DNA of 57,445 bases from Bacteroidota bacterium (GCA_013285855.1 JABDGW010000008.1:1-57445); one strand, 5' to 3'; positions 35,947 to 46,339 are shown, counted from the first letter of the stretch. Notes: generated from the letters alone by a model not told the origin. A program made the numbers and translations.

Positions 35947-38900
35947 ATGAAAACATGTCTACTCTCAACAATTACAGGCAAAAAACAACTCCCTTTTTTT
36001 AAAGGATTTGTTATTACTGCCTTCCTGGTTTTATTTTCCAGTATTTCTGTCTGGGCCACCCATTACCGTTATGGAAATATTCAGTGGACCGATAACGGCG
36101 GAAACAAGGTAACTTTTAAAATACAGCAGGCATGGCGATGGTCATATTTTGGCGATCCGGCTATTGGTTCTATAGTAGAAATTGCTGCAGCAGACGGTGA
36201 TGTACTATTTGACTTTGGAGATGGTCAGTCGGTGGCCATACAAATTAAAGTAACTTCTATTAATGCAAGTGAAGATTGGTTTTTTGGCGAAGTAACTTAT
36301 GTACATACCTATGCCTCGTCCGGAAATTATACTGCTTCTTTTGAAGGCTGTTGCCGCATCAGTACCCTGCAGAATAATCATGATGAGAACTTTCGTTTGC
36401 ACACATTAGTAAATGTGGGTAATGGCGCACATTCTACTGTAAGTACAGTTGTACCTATAGTTGACCTGCCTGTAAATAATGCTTCTGCATCTTTTACAAT
36501 TCCTGTAGTTGATCCTGACGGACATACTGTAAGTTTTCGCCTTGCTACTGCTGCTGAAGCAGCAGGAACAGGCAATCCTTATGTGCAACCAGCAGGGCTT
36601 TCAGTAAATACTTCTTCAGGCCTGGTAACTTTTTCTACTGTTGGTAAAACAGTTGGAGACCTTTACACTTCACAGGTAATCATTAATAATGGAGTTACAG
36701 AAATAGCGGTTGACTTTATTATAAGAATTGTTCCAAACCCGCCACCAAGCACACCACCATATTTTGTTTATCCGCCTACACCTCCTGATGGCACTACATT
36801 CAATGTTAATGTGGGTTCTCCTTTGTCATTTGATGTAAAAGCGCAAGACGATGATCCTGGCAGTTCTGTAACGCTCACTGTTGTAGGTATGCCAGCCGGA
36901 GCAACTACCACCCCTGCTTTACCAACAAATGGCCAGCCGGTTAGCGCACAGTTTAACTGGACACCCACTATTTCAAATGTTGGTTCATATATTTTAGTAT
37001 TTACAGCTACAGACAATACAGGTATATCGGTAACTACACAAGTTAATATTAAAGTAAGTGCAGTATGCGATCCCGACTTTTCATCTTCTATCACAGTAAG
37101 TCCTTCACCAACTATTCCCGGAGGAGATATAAATACAATTTATGTAGGAAACGGACCGCAAAGTGTAACACTTGCAGCATCTGCTTCCGGTGGTAATGGT
37201 AGTAATGCATTTGATTGGAGTACGGGAGAAACCGGCGCTTCAATAATTGTAAGCCCCACTGAAACTACTATCTACGACGTAACAGTAACAGATGCCGGCG
37301 GTTGTACTACAAAATCTTCAGTTACTATTTATGTTGTGGATTCGCCACCAATTGTTTTAGATTGTCCTGGAGATACAACCCTGGATGTATGTCAAACCCA
37401 GGAACAGATAGATGAAGCATTCCAGGCATGGTTAAATAAGGTATCTGCGTCTGGCGGCTGTAATGGCTCATTAACCAACGACAATACAGGTGCACCAAAA
37501 GCATGTGTTGGCGGAACTGTGACAGTGAACTTTACTTATACAAGTACTTGCGGCCAAGCGGAAACAACCTGCAGTTCAAGTTTTACGGTTATAAAGGATG
37601 ATATAAAACCAACCTTTACCTCTTGCCCTGCAGGTGGTGATTTGGGATGTAATCCATCAACTATACCTGGTGCAGCTACCGCAACAGCTACAGACAATTG
37701 TGGTACACCAACTATTACTTCAGAAATTGGAGATGTAATTGTTGATGGTTGCGGCCGTTCAAGAACAACAACCTATACTGCTACTGATGCCTGTGGCAAC
37801 ACAGCAACCTGTACACAGTTATATACATGGAAAGTGGATGTAACCAAACCGGAATTTACTTACATTCCTGCGGGTGGTGATTTGGGATGTAATCCATCAA
37901 CTATCCCTGATGCAGGTACAGCAACAGCTACAGACAATTGCGGTACGCCAACTATTACTGCAGAAATTGGAAGTGTGATTATTATTGATTGCAGCAGCCG
38001 TTCCAGGACTACAACCTATACTGCTACGGATGACTGCGGTAACACAGCAACCGGTACGCAGGTGTATACATGGAAAGTGGATGTAACTAAACCGGAGTTT
38101 ACGTATATTCCAGCCGGTGGCGATCTTGGATGCAATCCATCAACTATACCTGGTGTGGGTACAGCAACAGCTACAGACAATTGCGGTACGCCAAATATTA
38201 CATCACAAATAGGAAGCGTGATTACAAGTGGTTGCAGCCGTTCCAGAACAACAACCTATACTGCTACTGATGGTTGCGGTAACACTGCAACCGCTACACA
38301 GATTTATACATGGAAAGTGGATGTAACTAAACCGGTGTTTACGTATATTCCAGCCGGTGGCGATCTTGGTTGCAATCCATCAACTATTCCTGGCGCGGGC
38401 ACCGCAATAGCTACAGACAATTGCGGTACGCCAAATATTACATCACAAATAGGAAGCGTGATTACAAGTGGTTGCAGCCGTTCCAGAACAACAACCTATA
38501 CTGCTACTGATGGTTGCGGCAATAAAGCAACTTGCACGCAGACATATACATGGAAAGTTGATGTAACAAAACCCGTATTTACAGGCTGTCCTGCAACAAT
38601 TAAAGTAGGCGCATGCCACAATGTAGTAACCTATACTATTAAGGCTACTGATAATGGCGGTACGGCAACAGTTGTTTGTGTACCGGCTTCAGGAAGCACC
38701 TTTAATGTAGGTACAACTAAGGTTACTTGTACTGCAACGGACCAGTGTGGTAACAAGGCTGTTCAAACATTCAATGTTGTTGTGGTTGCGCCACCAACCT
38801 GTAGTTTAAAGATGCCTACTAAACCAAGAGGAGGTTGTGGAGGCAATAAATTATGTGCCACAACATCTGCAGGTATAAAAACGTATAGCTGGACATTATC

Positions 38901-39360
38901 AGGCACCGGCTGGAAGATCACTGCCGGCCAGAATACATCATGTGTTACTTATACTACAGGCAAAGCAGGTTCTTCTGCTACCTTTACGCTGAAAGTAACT
39001 GACTGTTACGGATGCACCAGCACCTGCACAATAACAGTTGGCTGTCAGGCCAGTTCAGCCGTAGCAACAGTATTGCCGTCAGATAAAACAGATGGCAAGC
39101 CAGCTTTAAAGGCTTATCCAAATCCGTTTAGCACAACGATAAACTTCCAGTTTACAGCACCTGTGAAGGGAAAAGCAACATTGGAAACTTACGATTTGCT
39201 GGGCCATAAATTAGCCGTTGTTTTTGACGGTAATGTAGATGCCGGCGCAATAAACAATGTAACGTACAATGTGCCTGCTCAAAACAGGGGAGCAACTATT
39301 TTGTATGTACTTACAATTGGTTCTAACAAACTTCATGGTTTAATGCTGCCAACCAGGTAA
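35947..39360 (+). CDS. Large secreted repeat protein with type IX-style sorting tail
   Basis: This 1137-residue protein has an N-terminal signal region (about 1-37, ending SVWA). A first domain resembles Bacteroidota surface proteins (THYRYGNIQWTDNGG, with PKD-like FDFGDG). Cadherin/Ig-like domains follow at about 250-375, then a WSTGETGASIIVSPTETTIY strand typical of gliding-type adhesins. Four near-identical 80-residue repeats (about 554-874) contain paired Cys and TTTYTATD.CGN.A. A HYR-like domain comes next, and the C-terminal 85 residues (about 1053-1137) have KAYPNPFSTTINFQF and a beta-rich end, as in type A sorting domains cut during type IX secretion. It is probably a cell-surface or released adhesin. 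The Cys pairs suggest disulfides. A terminator follows 20 bp downstream. Confidence 0.88.
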   Translation: MKTCLLSTITGKKQLPFFKGFVITAFLVLFSSISVWATHYRYGNIQWTDNGGNKVTFKIQQAWRWSYFGDPAIGSIVEIAAADGDVLFDFGDGQSVAIQIKVTSINASEDWFFGEVTYVHTYASSGNYTASFEGCCRISTLQNNHDENFRLHTLVNVGNGAHSTVSTVVPIVDLPVNNASASFTIPVVDPDGHTVSFRLATAAEAAGTGNPYVQPAGLSVNTSSGLVTFSTVGKTVGDLYTSQVIINNGVTEIAVDFIIRIVPNPPPSTPPYFVYPPTPPDGTTFNVNVGSPLSFDVKAQDDDPGSSVTLTVVGMPAGATTTPALPTNGQPVSAQFNWTPTISNVGSYILVFTATDNTGISVTTQVNIKVSAVCDPDFSSSITVSPSPTIPGGDINTIYVGNGPQSVTLAASASGGNGSNAFDWSTGETGASIIVSPTETTIYDVTVTDAGGCTTKSSVTIYVVDSPPIVLDCPGDTTLDVCQTQEQIDEAFQAWLNKVSASGGCNGSLTNDNTGAPKACVGGTVTVNFTYTSTCGQAETTCSSSFTVIKDDIKPTFTSCPAGGDLGCNPSTIPGAATATATDNCGTPTITSEIGDVIVDGCGRSRTTTYTATDACGNTATCTQLYTWKVDVTKPEFTYIPAGGDLGCNPSTIPDAGTATATDNCGTPTITAEIGSVIIIDCSSRSRTTTYTATDDCGNTATGTQVYTWKVDVTKPEFTYIPAGGDLGCNPSTIPGVGTATATDNCGTPNITSQIGSVITSGCSRSRTTTYTATDGCGNTATATQIYTWKVDVTKPVFTYIPAGGDLGCNPSTIPGAGTAIATDNCGTPNITSQIGSVITSGCSRSRTTTYTATDGCGNKATCTQTYTWKVDVTKPVFTGCPATIKVGACHNVVTYTIKATDNGGTATVVCVPASGSTFNVGTTKVTCTATDQCGNKAVQTFNVVVVAPPTCSLKMPTKPRGGCGGNKLCATTSAGIKTYSWTLSGTGWKITAGQNTSCVTYTTGKAGSSATFTLKVTDCYGCTSTCTITVGCQASSAVATVLPSDKTDGKPALKAYPNPFSTTINFQFTAPVKGKATLETYDLLGHKLAVVFDGNVDAGAINNVTYNVPAQNRGATILYVLTIGSNKLHGLMLPTR
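37606..38568 (+). repeat. Four tandem repeats of 240-243 bp within the adhesin gene
   Basis: Units begin at AAACC codons at 37606, 37846, 38089 and 38329, and the last ends before 38569. Each encodes KP.FT..PAGGDLGCNPSTI, then ATDNCGTP.IT and a TTYTATD.CGN segment ending TWKVDVT. Units 3 and 4 are the most alike at DNA level, indicating recent duplication. Confidence 0.93.
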
Positions 39361-39379
39361 TTTAAACTATATCTTAAGT

Positions 39380-39411
39380 AAAAAAACGTCTCAGTAATGA
39401 GGCGTTTTTTT
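39380..39411 (+). terminator. Rho-independent terminator
   Basis: AAAAAACGTCTCA pairs with TGAGGCGTTTTTT (one G-T pair) around a GTAA loop, with a T-run. It starts 20 bp after the stop of the secreted protein. Confidence 0.87.
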
Positions 39412-39425
39412 ATGTTTATACTTCT

Positions 39426-39663
39426 GCCAGGTTCAAACAAAATCTATGGTAAAATTGAAATGAAAGTTGAAAATAACGGCACGGCATTCCGCAAACATTA
39501 TTGATAAAATCTTTCAACCATTCTTTACTACAACACCAGCCGTACAGGAATTGGAGTGGGATTATCGTTGGCTTATGATATAGTGAAAGCACCTAACGGA
39601 ACGATTAAAGCGGAAAGCAAAGAAGGCGAAGGGACAGCATTTGTAATTAATATACCTGTTTGA
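39426..39663 (+). pseudogene. Orphan 3' part of a kinase gene, several frameshifts
   Basis: From GTTCAAACAAAA (the VQTK strand) the match runs through a G1 remnant (ENNGT.GI), [10 protein letters not shown], a damaged G2 box (TGIGVGLSLAYDIVKA) and TIKAESKEGEGTAFVINIPV, stopping at TGA 39661-39663. At least two frameshifts are needed. It is the longest of the remnants, keeping about 80 codons, and it lies just after the terminator of the secreted-protein gene. Confidence 0.83.
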
Positions 39664-39707
39664 ACAGAGAGTTCGGAAGGTCAAAAAGATTGATGGAAAA
39701 AAAATTT

Positions 39708-39740
39708 AATCAGAAAAATCCTATAAATCCTGGTTCACAC
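39708..39740 (+). repeat. Dispersed ATC-rich motif, copy 2
   Basis: TTTAATCAGAAAAATCCTAT followed by AAATCCTGGTTCACACA matches the copy at 19640-19680. Both copies are beside a kinase-tail remnant. Confidence 0.5.
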
Positions 39741-39862
39741 ATTTGCATTATATTTACCCTCAATATTTAACTACTGAGCTTTCTGCATTTATAATGAAAA
39801 CTAATTAACGCGCCAAAACGGGGCATCCTTGATTATATGCTTACAAAAAAATTATTATTATT

Positions 39863-42800
39863 ATGAGAAACAAAAAAGTTTTTTGTTTCAAGTGGTTACT
39901 TTGTGTTTTACTTCTTGCAACTTTTATTCCTGCATTTGCGCAAAATAATTCTGAAAAAGGTTTGCCATTTGTTACAAGCTATTCTCCTAAAACATATAAT
40001 GCTTCCGCCATTAACTGGAGTGTAATACAAGGCGATGATGGTATCATGTATTTTGGACAAACTAATACAGGAACTAATCTTCTGCAATACGATGGAGTAA
40101 GATGGCAAAGGATTTCGGCACCTCCTACTTCTATTATATCCCGTAGCCAGGATAAAGATAAAAACGGAATTATTTATTATGGTGGCAGCGATGATTTCGG
40201 TTACCTCGATAAAGATAGCACAGGTAAAACCCGTGAGCACTCACTTGTACAATACATACCAAAAAATAAACGTGATTTCGGTGGTATTTGGACTGTGCAT
40301 GTTGCTGATAACGGGATATATTTTCAATCACGTGATAGGTTGTTTCGGTTAACAAAAAATAATTCAGGCAACAATGAAACATGGAGTGTGAAAACATGGG
40401 AACCTGCCGCGCATTTTATGTACAGTTTTTATTTGGATGGTGTGCTGTATGTACATGAACAAGGTGTTGGTCTTTTAAAATTGATAAATGATTCGTTAAC
40501 ACTTATACCAGGCAGCGAATTTTTGGGTGGCGAACGCATGCAGATAATGCTGCCATATACAAATGACAGCACACAAAAAAATCCCTCGGTTCAAAAACAA
40601 TATCTCTGTGGTACTTTTTCAAAAGGCTTTTTTCTTTTTGACGGGAAAAATTTTAAGCCCTTTAAAACCGAAGCAGATAGTTTTAAAAACCAATACATAC
40701 TTTATAAAGCTATTCGTATTAACGGAAACTATGCGTTATCTTTTCTTGGTGCAGGGTTGGTAATAATGAATTCGCAGGGAAAGATTGTCCAGGAAATCAA
40801 CACAAGCTCAGGTTTACTAAGTAATGTAGTTTACGGTATTTATGCTGATTCAAAAAACAATCTTTGGCTGGCAATGGATAATGGTATTGCCAAAGTAAAT
40901 ATTAATTCGCCCTTCACTACTTTTAATTCTCAAAACGGCATCGTGGCCACGCCACTATCTATAGCCCGGCTGCCTGATGGCTCTCTATATGTAGGTACTA
41001 ATAATGGATTATTAAAATTCAATCCGGCTACTTCAAGATTTGAGGTTAATAATGTTATGCCCCGTGACCAGATATTTGCTCTTGGTGTTGATGGAAATAC
41101 TTTGCTTGTTCCGGGTACCGGGTTGTATATGATAAAAAATGGTAAAACTATTGTGGTTCGGCCATCAATCAATAGCGATTTAAAACTTTCAGGCGTCTTG
41201 CTCTCAAAAAAACATCCTGATTTGTTGTATTGCGCATCAACCTTTGGGGTTTGTTTATTTTTCCGTGATGCTTCCAACCCAACCGGATGGCAATATCTTG
41301 GGTATTTATCTGACATAAAAGATGAAATGTTCTTTTTTGCAGAAGAAGATAACGGCAGTGTATGGGTATGCGGCAACAACGCACCACCTTTTCGTATAAC
41401 ACCTGTATTTAATGCACAAGGCAAACCGGACATTATAAAAACCCGGGTTGAAAGTTTTGGCCTGCAAAATAATTTGGACTTTCCGGTAAGTTTTCTGTTC
41501 CCGCTTAATCATAAAACATATTTCCTAAAAGGCGATTCTGCTACGTTTACATTTAATGACAAAACAAAAAAGTTCGAAAGAGCTCATTTCAACCAGTTAA
41601 CCAATTTTGCAGGACTATCAGATAGTACCGGAAAATTATGGATGAGTGTGGGTACTGTGGATAATTTCAAGCTCGTTATTGCAACGCCTAAAGGCAATGG
41701 CAATTACGTATTAGATTCAAACTCGCTGTTGCCGATCATTGACCGTATTGCAGCGCAAAGTACCATATATCCCGAAGCAAACGGCATTGTATGGTTTACA
41801 GGTAATGATAACTTAGTGAGGTATGATGAAAAAGTAAAAAGTACAGTTGATCAATCTTATAAAGTATTAATATCAGACATTGCTGCGGGTAAACAAAAAT
41901 TAAACCCCAATTTAACTGCAGATAAATCTCCGGAAATAAAACACAGCAATAATTCATTACGCTTTGAATATGCAGCCCCATTTTATGAACAGGAAAACAA
42001 AACACAATACCAAACCTGGCTCGAAGGTTTTGAAAAAGGGTGGAGTGATTGGGGAAGCAATACTTATAAAGAATACACCAATCTTTCTGCAGGAAAATAT
42101 ACATTTCATATACGCGCAAAAAATTTATATCATACTGTAAGTAACGAAGCAGTTTATTCTTTTACTATTTTATCACCTTGGTACAGCACATGGTGGGCTT
42201 ACTTGCTATATGCTATTATCGCAGCTTTCATCATTTATTTATTGATTAATTGGCGTACGAAACAACTACAAGAAAAACATGACGAGCTTGAAAAAACAGT
42301 TGAAGAAAGAACATCTCAATTAAGCCAGCGTGTTGCAGAGCTTGCCGTAATAAATAGTGTACAGGAAGCACTCGTAAGCCAGATTGATATACAGGGTATT
42401 TATGATTTGGTAGGAGAAAGAATAAGGAAAGTATTTGATGCGCAGGCTGTAGGTATTGCAACATTTAACCATGCAAATAATACAGAGCATTTTGAATATG
42501 TAATTGAAAAAGGAGAACGATTTTATCCCGAAGAAAGAAAATTAGATAAACTGCGGCAGGAGCTTATCAAAAAACGCGAAAAGATTTTAATACATAATAA
42601 AACCGAAAGATATGATTGGTTTAAGCAAGATGTAATTCCCGGAACTGAACCTATGCAATCCGGCGTATTTATGCCATTACTTGTTGGCGAAAAAGTTACC
42701 GGTTATATCAGCCTTCAAAATGTTGACAGAGAAAATGCATTCAGCGATTCAGATGTAAAATTATTAGAAACACTTGCAAACAGTATGAGTGTTGCGCTTG

Positions 42801-45800
42801 AAAATGCACGCCTGTTTGATGAAACCACAAGACTGCTGAAAGAAACTGAACAACGCACTGCTGAACTTGCTGTAATTAACAGCGTGCAGGATGGGCTGGC
42901 GAAAGAACTCGATATACAATCCATTTACGATTTGGTTGGAAACCGCATAAGAGATGTGTTCAATGCGCAGGTAGTTATAATTGCATCTTTGGATACAGAT
43001 ACAAAGATGGAATATTTTAATTATGCCATCGAAAAAGGAGAACAGTTTTATTTAACTCCGAGAAAGTACGATAGGTTAAGAGAGCACATTATTGAGTTCA
43101 AAGAAAAAATTCTTGTCAATAATAATTATGAAGAAGCTGCATTAAAATTTGGTCTGAATGTAGTGCCGGGAACAGAACATCCTAAATCATTATTATTTGT
43201 GCCGCTTATTATTGGCGATAAAGTAAAAAGTTATGTAAGCTTACAGAATATTGATATTGAAAATGCTTTCAGTGAATCGGATATAAGGCTACTTGAAACG
43301 ATTGCAAATACCATGAGTGTTGCGCTTGAAAATGCACGCCTGTTTGATGAAACAAATCGTTTATTAAAAGAAACAGAGCAACGTACTGCAGAATTAGCAG
43401 TAATAAATAGTGTACAAGATGGATTGGTTAGAGAAATGGACATGCAGGGAATTTATGACTTGGTAGGAGATCGTTTGCAGCAATTGTTTAGTGCGCAGGC
43501 TGTTATTATTGCAAGTTTTGATCTTACAACAAGAACAGAACATTTTAATTATGTTTTTGAAAATGGTGAAAAATTTGATTTGCCGTCACGCCCCATCAGC
43601 GATATGCGGCAATTGATTATTGATAAACGCCACACTATTTACATTGAAACTGAAGAATCTGCCAGAACCGAATTTGGAATAACTGCTCTTGGCGATACGA
43701 AGATGCCGAAATCTCTTTTGTTTGTTCCATTGCTTTCAGGAAATGAAGTGAGAGGTTATGTAAGTCTTCAAAATATAGATATTGAACATGCATTCAGTAA
43801 ATCAGATATTCGTTTACTGGAAACGCTGGCCAACAGTATGACCGTAGCATTACAAAATGCACGTTTATTTGATGAAACATCTGTGCTGCTTGCAGAAACA
43901 AAACAAAGAGCAACTGAATTAAGCACAGTTAATAGTATTAGTAAAGCGCTTGCTTCACAATTAGACCCGAACGATTTGATAAAACTGGTTGGAGATAAAT
44001 TGAAAGAGTTATTTAAGGCAAATATTTTTTATCTCGCATTACTCAATAAAAAAACCAATATCATCAATTTTCCCTATCAGTCAGGAGATGAGTTAACTCC
44101 TTTAAAATTTGGAGAAGGGCTTACTTCAAAAATTATTCTTACTAAAGAACCGCTGCTTATTAATAAAGATGTAAAAGATCAAACAGCACAATTAGGTATA
44201 AAACGCGTAGGCATTCCGGCTTCTTCCTATTTGGGCGTTCCGATACCTGTAGGTGATGAGATTATTGGCGTGTTAAGTGTTCAAAGTACAGAACATGAAA
44301 ACATGTATAATGAAAATGACTTAAGAATTTTATCAACTATTGCAGCATCGGTTGGTGTTGCTTTGCGTAATGCTACTTTATTTGAAGAAGTACAGCATGC
44401 AAAAATGGAAGCAGAGTTAGCAAGCAAAACTGCAGAAAAAGCCAACGAGGCAAAGAGCGCATTTTTATCTACCGTAAGTCATGAGCTAAGAACGCCGCTC
44501 ACTTCAGTATTAGGGTTTGCCAAAATAATTAAGAAGCGCCTGGAAGAAAAAATTTTTACAGCATTAGACGCCTCAGATGCAAAACTTAAAAAAACTACAG
44601 AACAGGTTTCCGAAAATTTGAATGTTGTTATTTCTGAAGGCGAACGTTTAACGCATCTTATAAACGATGTGCTTGACCTTGCAAAAATTGAAGCAGGCAA
44701 GATGGAATGGAACCAGGAAAATGTATCGCTTGCTGAAGTGATTGAAAGAGCCATTGCGGCAACTACTTCTCTTTTTGAACACAAAGACATTAAGCTTGAA
44801 AAAGATATTGATACAACTATTCCCGATATCATCGGCGACACAGATAAGTTGATACAAGTGGTGATTAATCTTTTTTCAAACGCAGTAAAATTTACAGATG
44901 AAGGTTCTGTCACGTGTAAACTATTTCAAAAAGATAGTGAAGCAATCGTTAGTATAACGGATACAGGAATTGGAATTGCAAAAGAAGATTATGAAGCCGT
45001 ATTTGAACAATTTAAACAGGTAGGTGGTGATACATTAACTGATAAGCCAAAAGGCACAGGCTTAGGTTTGCCAATTTGCAAAGAGATTGTAGAACACCAT
45101 GGTGGTCGTATTTGGGTTGAAAGTGAACCAGGTAAAGGAAGCACATTTTCATTTGCATTACCGCTAATTGCATCTGTACAAAAAAACAGGGAAACGCCAA
45201 TTCATTTAAATGAACTGATGAAGCAACTGAAAGAACAAATGGTTTTTTCAAAACTAAAAATGGTTGGAAAAAATGCAACCATTTTAGTGGTAGATGATGA
45301 CGATTCTATCCGCTCATTATTGCAGCAGGAATTAAGTGATGCCGGTTATTTGGTAGAGGAAGCGAAAGACGGGAAATTGGCGCTGGAAAGCATTCGCAAA
45401 AACCGGCCTGATTTAATTATTCTGGATGTAATGATGCCTGAAATAAATGGCTTTGATGTGGCAGCGATTTTAAAGAACGACCCCCAAACAATGGATATTC
45501 CAATTATTATTTTATCTATTGTGCAGGATAAAGCAAGAGGCTTTAGAATTGGTGTTGACCGTTATCTCACAAAACCAATTGATACCGCAAAATTGTTTGA
45601 AGAAGTGGGCAATTTATTAGAGCAGGGCAAATCAAAGAAAAAAGTAATGGTGGTGGATGAAGACAGTTCTGCTGTGCGTTCGTTAACTGAAGTGCTGCAA
45701 ACAAAAGGTTACGTTGTTGTAGAATCAGATGGAAAAGAATTGGTTGAAAAGGCAATTTCAACACAGCCCGATATTATTATTTTAAATTCAGTTTTGTCAG

Positions 45801-45874
45801 ATAAAAATGAGATCGTACAATCACTACGCTTTGAAAAAGGATTGGAGAATGTGTTGTTTTTAATCTATCAATAA
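39863..45874 (+). CDS. Giant hybrid sensor kinase: propeller, Y_Y_Y, four GAF, HisKA, HATPase, two receivers
   Basis: This 2003-residue protein has a signal peptide (1-27), propeller-type extracellular repeats to about 690, a Y_Y_Y domain (about 690-768) and a TM helix (about 772-795). Inside the cell are GAF1 (about 823-985), GAF2 (1002-1166), GAF3 (1176-1340) and a diverged GAF4 (1355-1510). HisKA carries H1540 in STVSHELRTPLTS, and a HATPase (1613-1770) has DTGIGI and GTGLGLPI boxes. REC1 (about 1805-1920) has its phosphorylation site in LIILDVMMPEINGF. REC2 (about 1926-2003) has Asn at the equivalent place (IIILNSVLSD) and stops before the conserved Lys, so it is probably not phosphorylated. 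The HisKA is of the common hybrid type and differs from the transmitter of the other kinases. Next come a receiver and a cyclase, likely phosphorelay partners. Confidence 0.93.
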   Translation: MRNKKVFCFKWLLCVLLLATFIPAFAQNNSEKGLPFVTSYSPKTYNASAINWSVIQGDDGIMYFGQTNTGTNLLQYDGVRWQRISAPPTSIISRSQDKDKNGIIYYGGSDDFGYLDKDSTGKTREHSLVQYIPKNKRDFGGIWTVHVADNGIYFQSRDRLFRLTKNNSGNNETWSVKTWEPAAHFMYSFYLDGVLYVHEQGVGLLKLINDSLTLIPGSEFLGGERMQIMLPYTNDSTQKNPSVQKQYLCGTFSKGFFLFDGKNFKPFKTEADSFKNQYILYKAIRINGNYALSFLGAGLVIMNSQGKIVQEINTSSGLLSNVVYGIYADSKNNLWLAMDNGIAKVNINSPFTTFNSQNGIVATPLSIARLPDGSLYVGTNNGLLKFNPATSRFEVNNVMPRDQIFALGVDGNTLLVPGTGLYMIKNGKTIVVRPSINSDLKLSGVLLSKKHPDLLYCASTFGVCLFFRDASNPTGWQYLGYLSDIKDEMFFFAEEDNGSVWVCGNNAPPFRITPVFNAQGKPDIIKTRVESFGLQNNLDFPVSFLFPLNHKTYFLKGDSATFTFNDKTKKFERAHFNQLTNFAGLSDSTGKLWMSVGTVDNFKLVIATPKGNGNYVLDSNSLLPIIDRIAAQSTIYPEANGIVWFTGNDNLVRYDEKVKSTVDQSYKVLISDIAAGKQKLNPNLTADKSPEIKHSNNSLRFEYAAPFYEQENKTQYQTWLEGFEKGWSDWGSNTYKEYTNLSAGKYTFHIRAKNLYHTVSNEAVYSFTILSPWYSTWWAYLLYAIIAAFIIYLLINWRTKQLQEKHDELEKTVEERTSQLSQRVAELAVINSVQEALVSQIDIQGIYDLVGERIRKVFDAQAVGIATFNHANNTEHFEYVIEKGERFYPEERKLDKLRQELIKKREKILIHNKTERYDWFKQDVIPGTEPMQSGVFMPLLVGEKVTGYISLQNVDRENAFSDSDVKLLETLANSMSVALENARLFDETTRLLKETEQRTAELAVINSVQDGLAKELDIQSIYDLVGNRIRDVFNAQVVIIASLDTDTKMEYFNYAIEKGEQFYLTPRKYDRLREHIIEFKEKILVNNNYEEAALKFGLNVVPGTEHPKSLLFVPLIIGDKVKSYVSLQNIDIENAFSESDIRLLETIANTMSVALENARLFDETNRLLKETEQRTAELAVINSVQDGLVREMDMQGIYDLVGDRLQQLFSAQAVIIASFDLTTRTEHFNYVFENGEKFDLPSRPISDMRQLIIDKRHTIYIETEESARTEFGITALGDTKMPKSLLFVPLLSGNEVRGYVSLQNIDIEHAFSKSDIRLLETLANSMTVALQNARLFDETSVLLAETKQRATELSTVNSISKALASQLDPNDLIKLVGDKLKELFKANIFYLALLNKKTNIINFPYQSGDELTPLKFGEGLTSKIILTKEPLLINKDVKDQTAQLGIKRVGIPASSYLGVPIPVGDEIIGVLSVQSTEHENMYNENDLRILSTIAASVGVALRNATLFEEVQHAKMEAELASKTAEKANEAKSAFLSTVSHELRTPLTSVLGFAKIIKKRLEEKIFTALDASDAKLKKTTEQVSENLNVVISEGERLTHLINDVLDLAKIEAGKMEWNQENVSLAEVIERAIAATTSLFEHKDIKLEKDIDTTIPDIIGDTDKLIQVVINLFSNAVKFTDEGSVTCKLFQKDSEAIVSITDTGIGIAKEDYEAVFEQFKQVGGDTLTDKPKGTGLGLPICKEIVEHHGGRIWVESEPGKGSTFSFALPLIASVQKNRETPIHLNELMKQLKEQMVFSKLKMVGKNATILVVDDDDSIRSLLQQELSDAGYLVEEAKDGKLALESIRKNRPDLIILDVMMPEINGFDVAAILKNDPQTMDIPIIILSIVQDKARGFRIGVDRYLTKPIDTAKLFEEVGNLLEQGKSKKKVMVVDEDSSAVRSLTEVLQTKGYVVVESDGKELVEKAISTQPDIIILNSVLSDKNEIVQSLRFEKGLENVLFLIYQ
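42330..43890 (+). repeat. Three tandem GAF-coding repeats of about 520-540 bp
   Basis: The junction sequence encoding ALENARLFDET..LLKETEQRTAELAVINSVQ(D/E).L recurs at about 42795-42900 and 43325-43430, with a variant at 43850-43935. Identity is visible at DNA level (GTTGCGCTTGAAAATGCACG occurs twice exactly), so GAF1 to GAF3 arose by internal duplication; GAF4 is older or of other origin. Confidence 0.85.
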
Positions 45875-45958
45875 ACCAGTTTCACCTAGATGAATTAAAA
45901 TTCATCAAACAAGTTGTCAATAATATTTTATTATAAAAATTTAAACCAGGCTAAATAA

Positions 45959-46339
45959 ATGGAACAAAAAATTTTAATTGTAGATGATGAACCGCATATA
46001 AGAATGCTGATTGAACAAACCCTTGAAGAACTGGAAGATGAAGGCGTGGAATTTTTAACAGCAGAGAACGGCGAGATTGCTTTTGACATTATTCAGCAAG
46101 AAAGCCCGCAATTGGTTTTTTTAGACGTGATGATGCCTAAAATGAATGGAATGGAAGTATGCAGAAAAGTAAAAAAAGAATTGATGCTTGACGATGTGTT
46201 TATTGTTTTGCTAACTGCTAAAGGCCAGGAGTTAGACAGGCAGAAAGGACATGAAGTAGGGGCAGATATTTATATGACCAAGCCTTTTGATCCGGAAGCA
46301 ATACTAAGTAAGGCAAGAGAAGTATTAGGGCTGCAATAA
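45959..46339 (+). CDS. Stand-alone receiver (CheY-like) protein
   Basis: This 126-residue single receiver domain has all key residues: acidic pair D9/D10 (ILIVDDEPHI), phosphorylation site D56 (LVFLDVMMPKMNG), T86 (VLLTAKG) and K108 (YMTKPFDPEAI). There is no output domain. It lies 85 bp after the hybrid kinase and 29 bp before a cyclase gene, so a role as a phosphate shuttle from the hybrid kinase, or as a regulator of the cyclase, is the natural reading. The spacing suggests one transcript for the three genes. Confidence 0.93.
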   Translation: MEQKILIVDDEPHIRMLIEQTLEELEDEGVEFLTAENGEIAFDIIQQESPQLVFLDVMMPKMNGMEVCRKVKKELMLDDVFIVLLTAKGQELDRQKGHEVGADIYMTKPFDPEAILSKAREVLGLQ

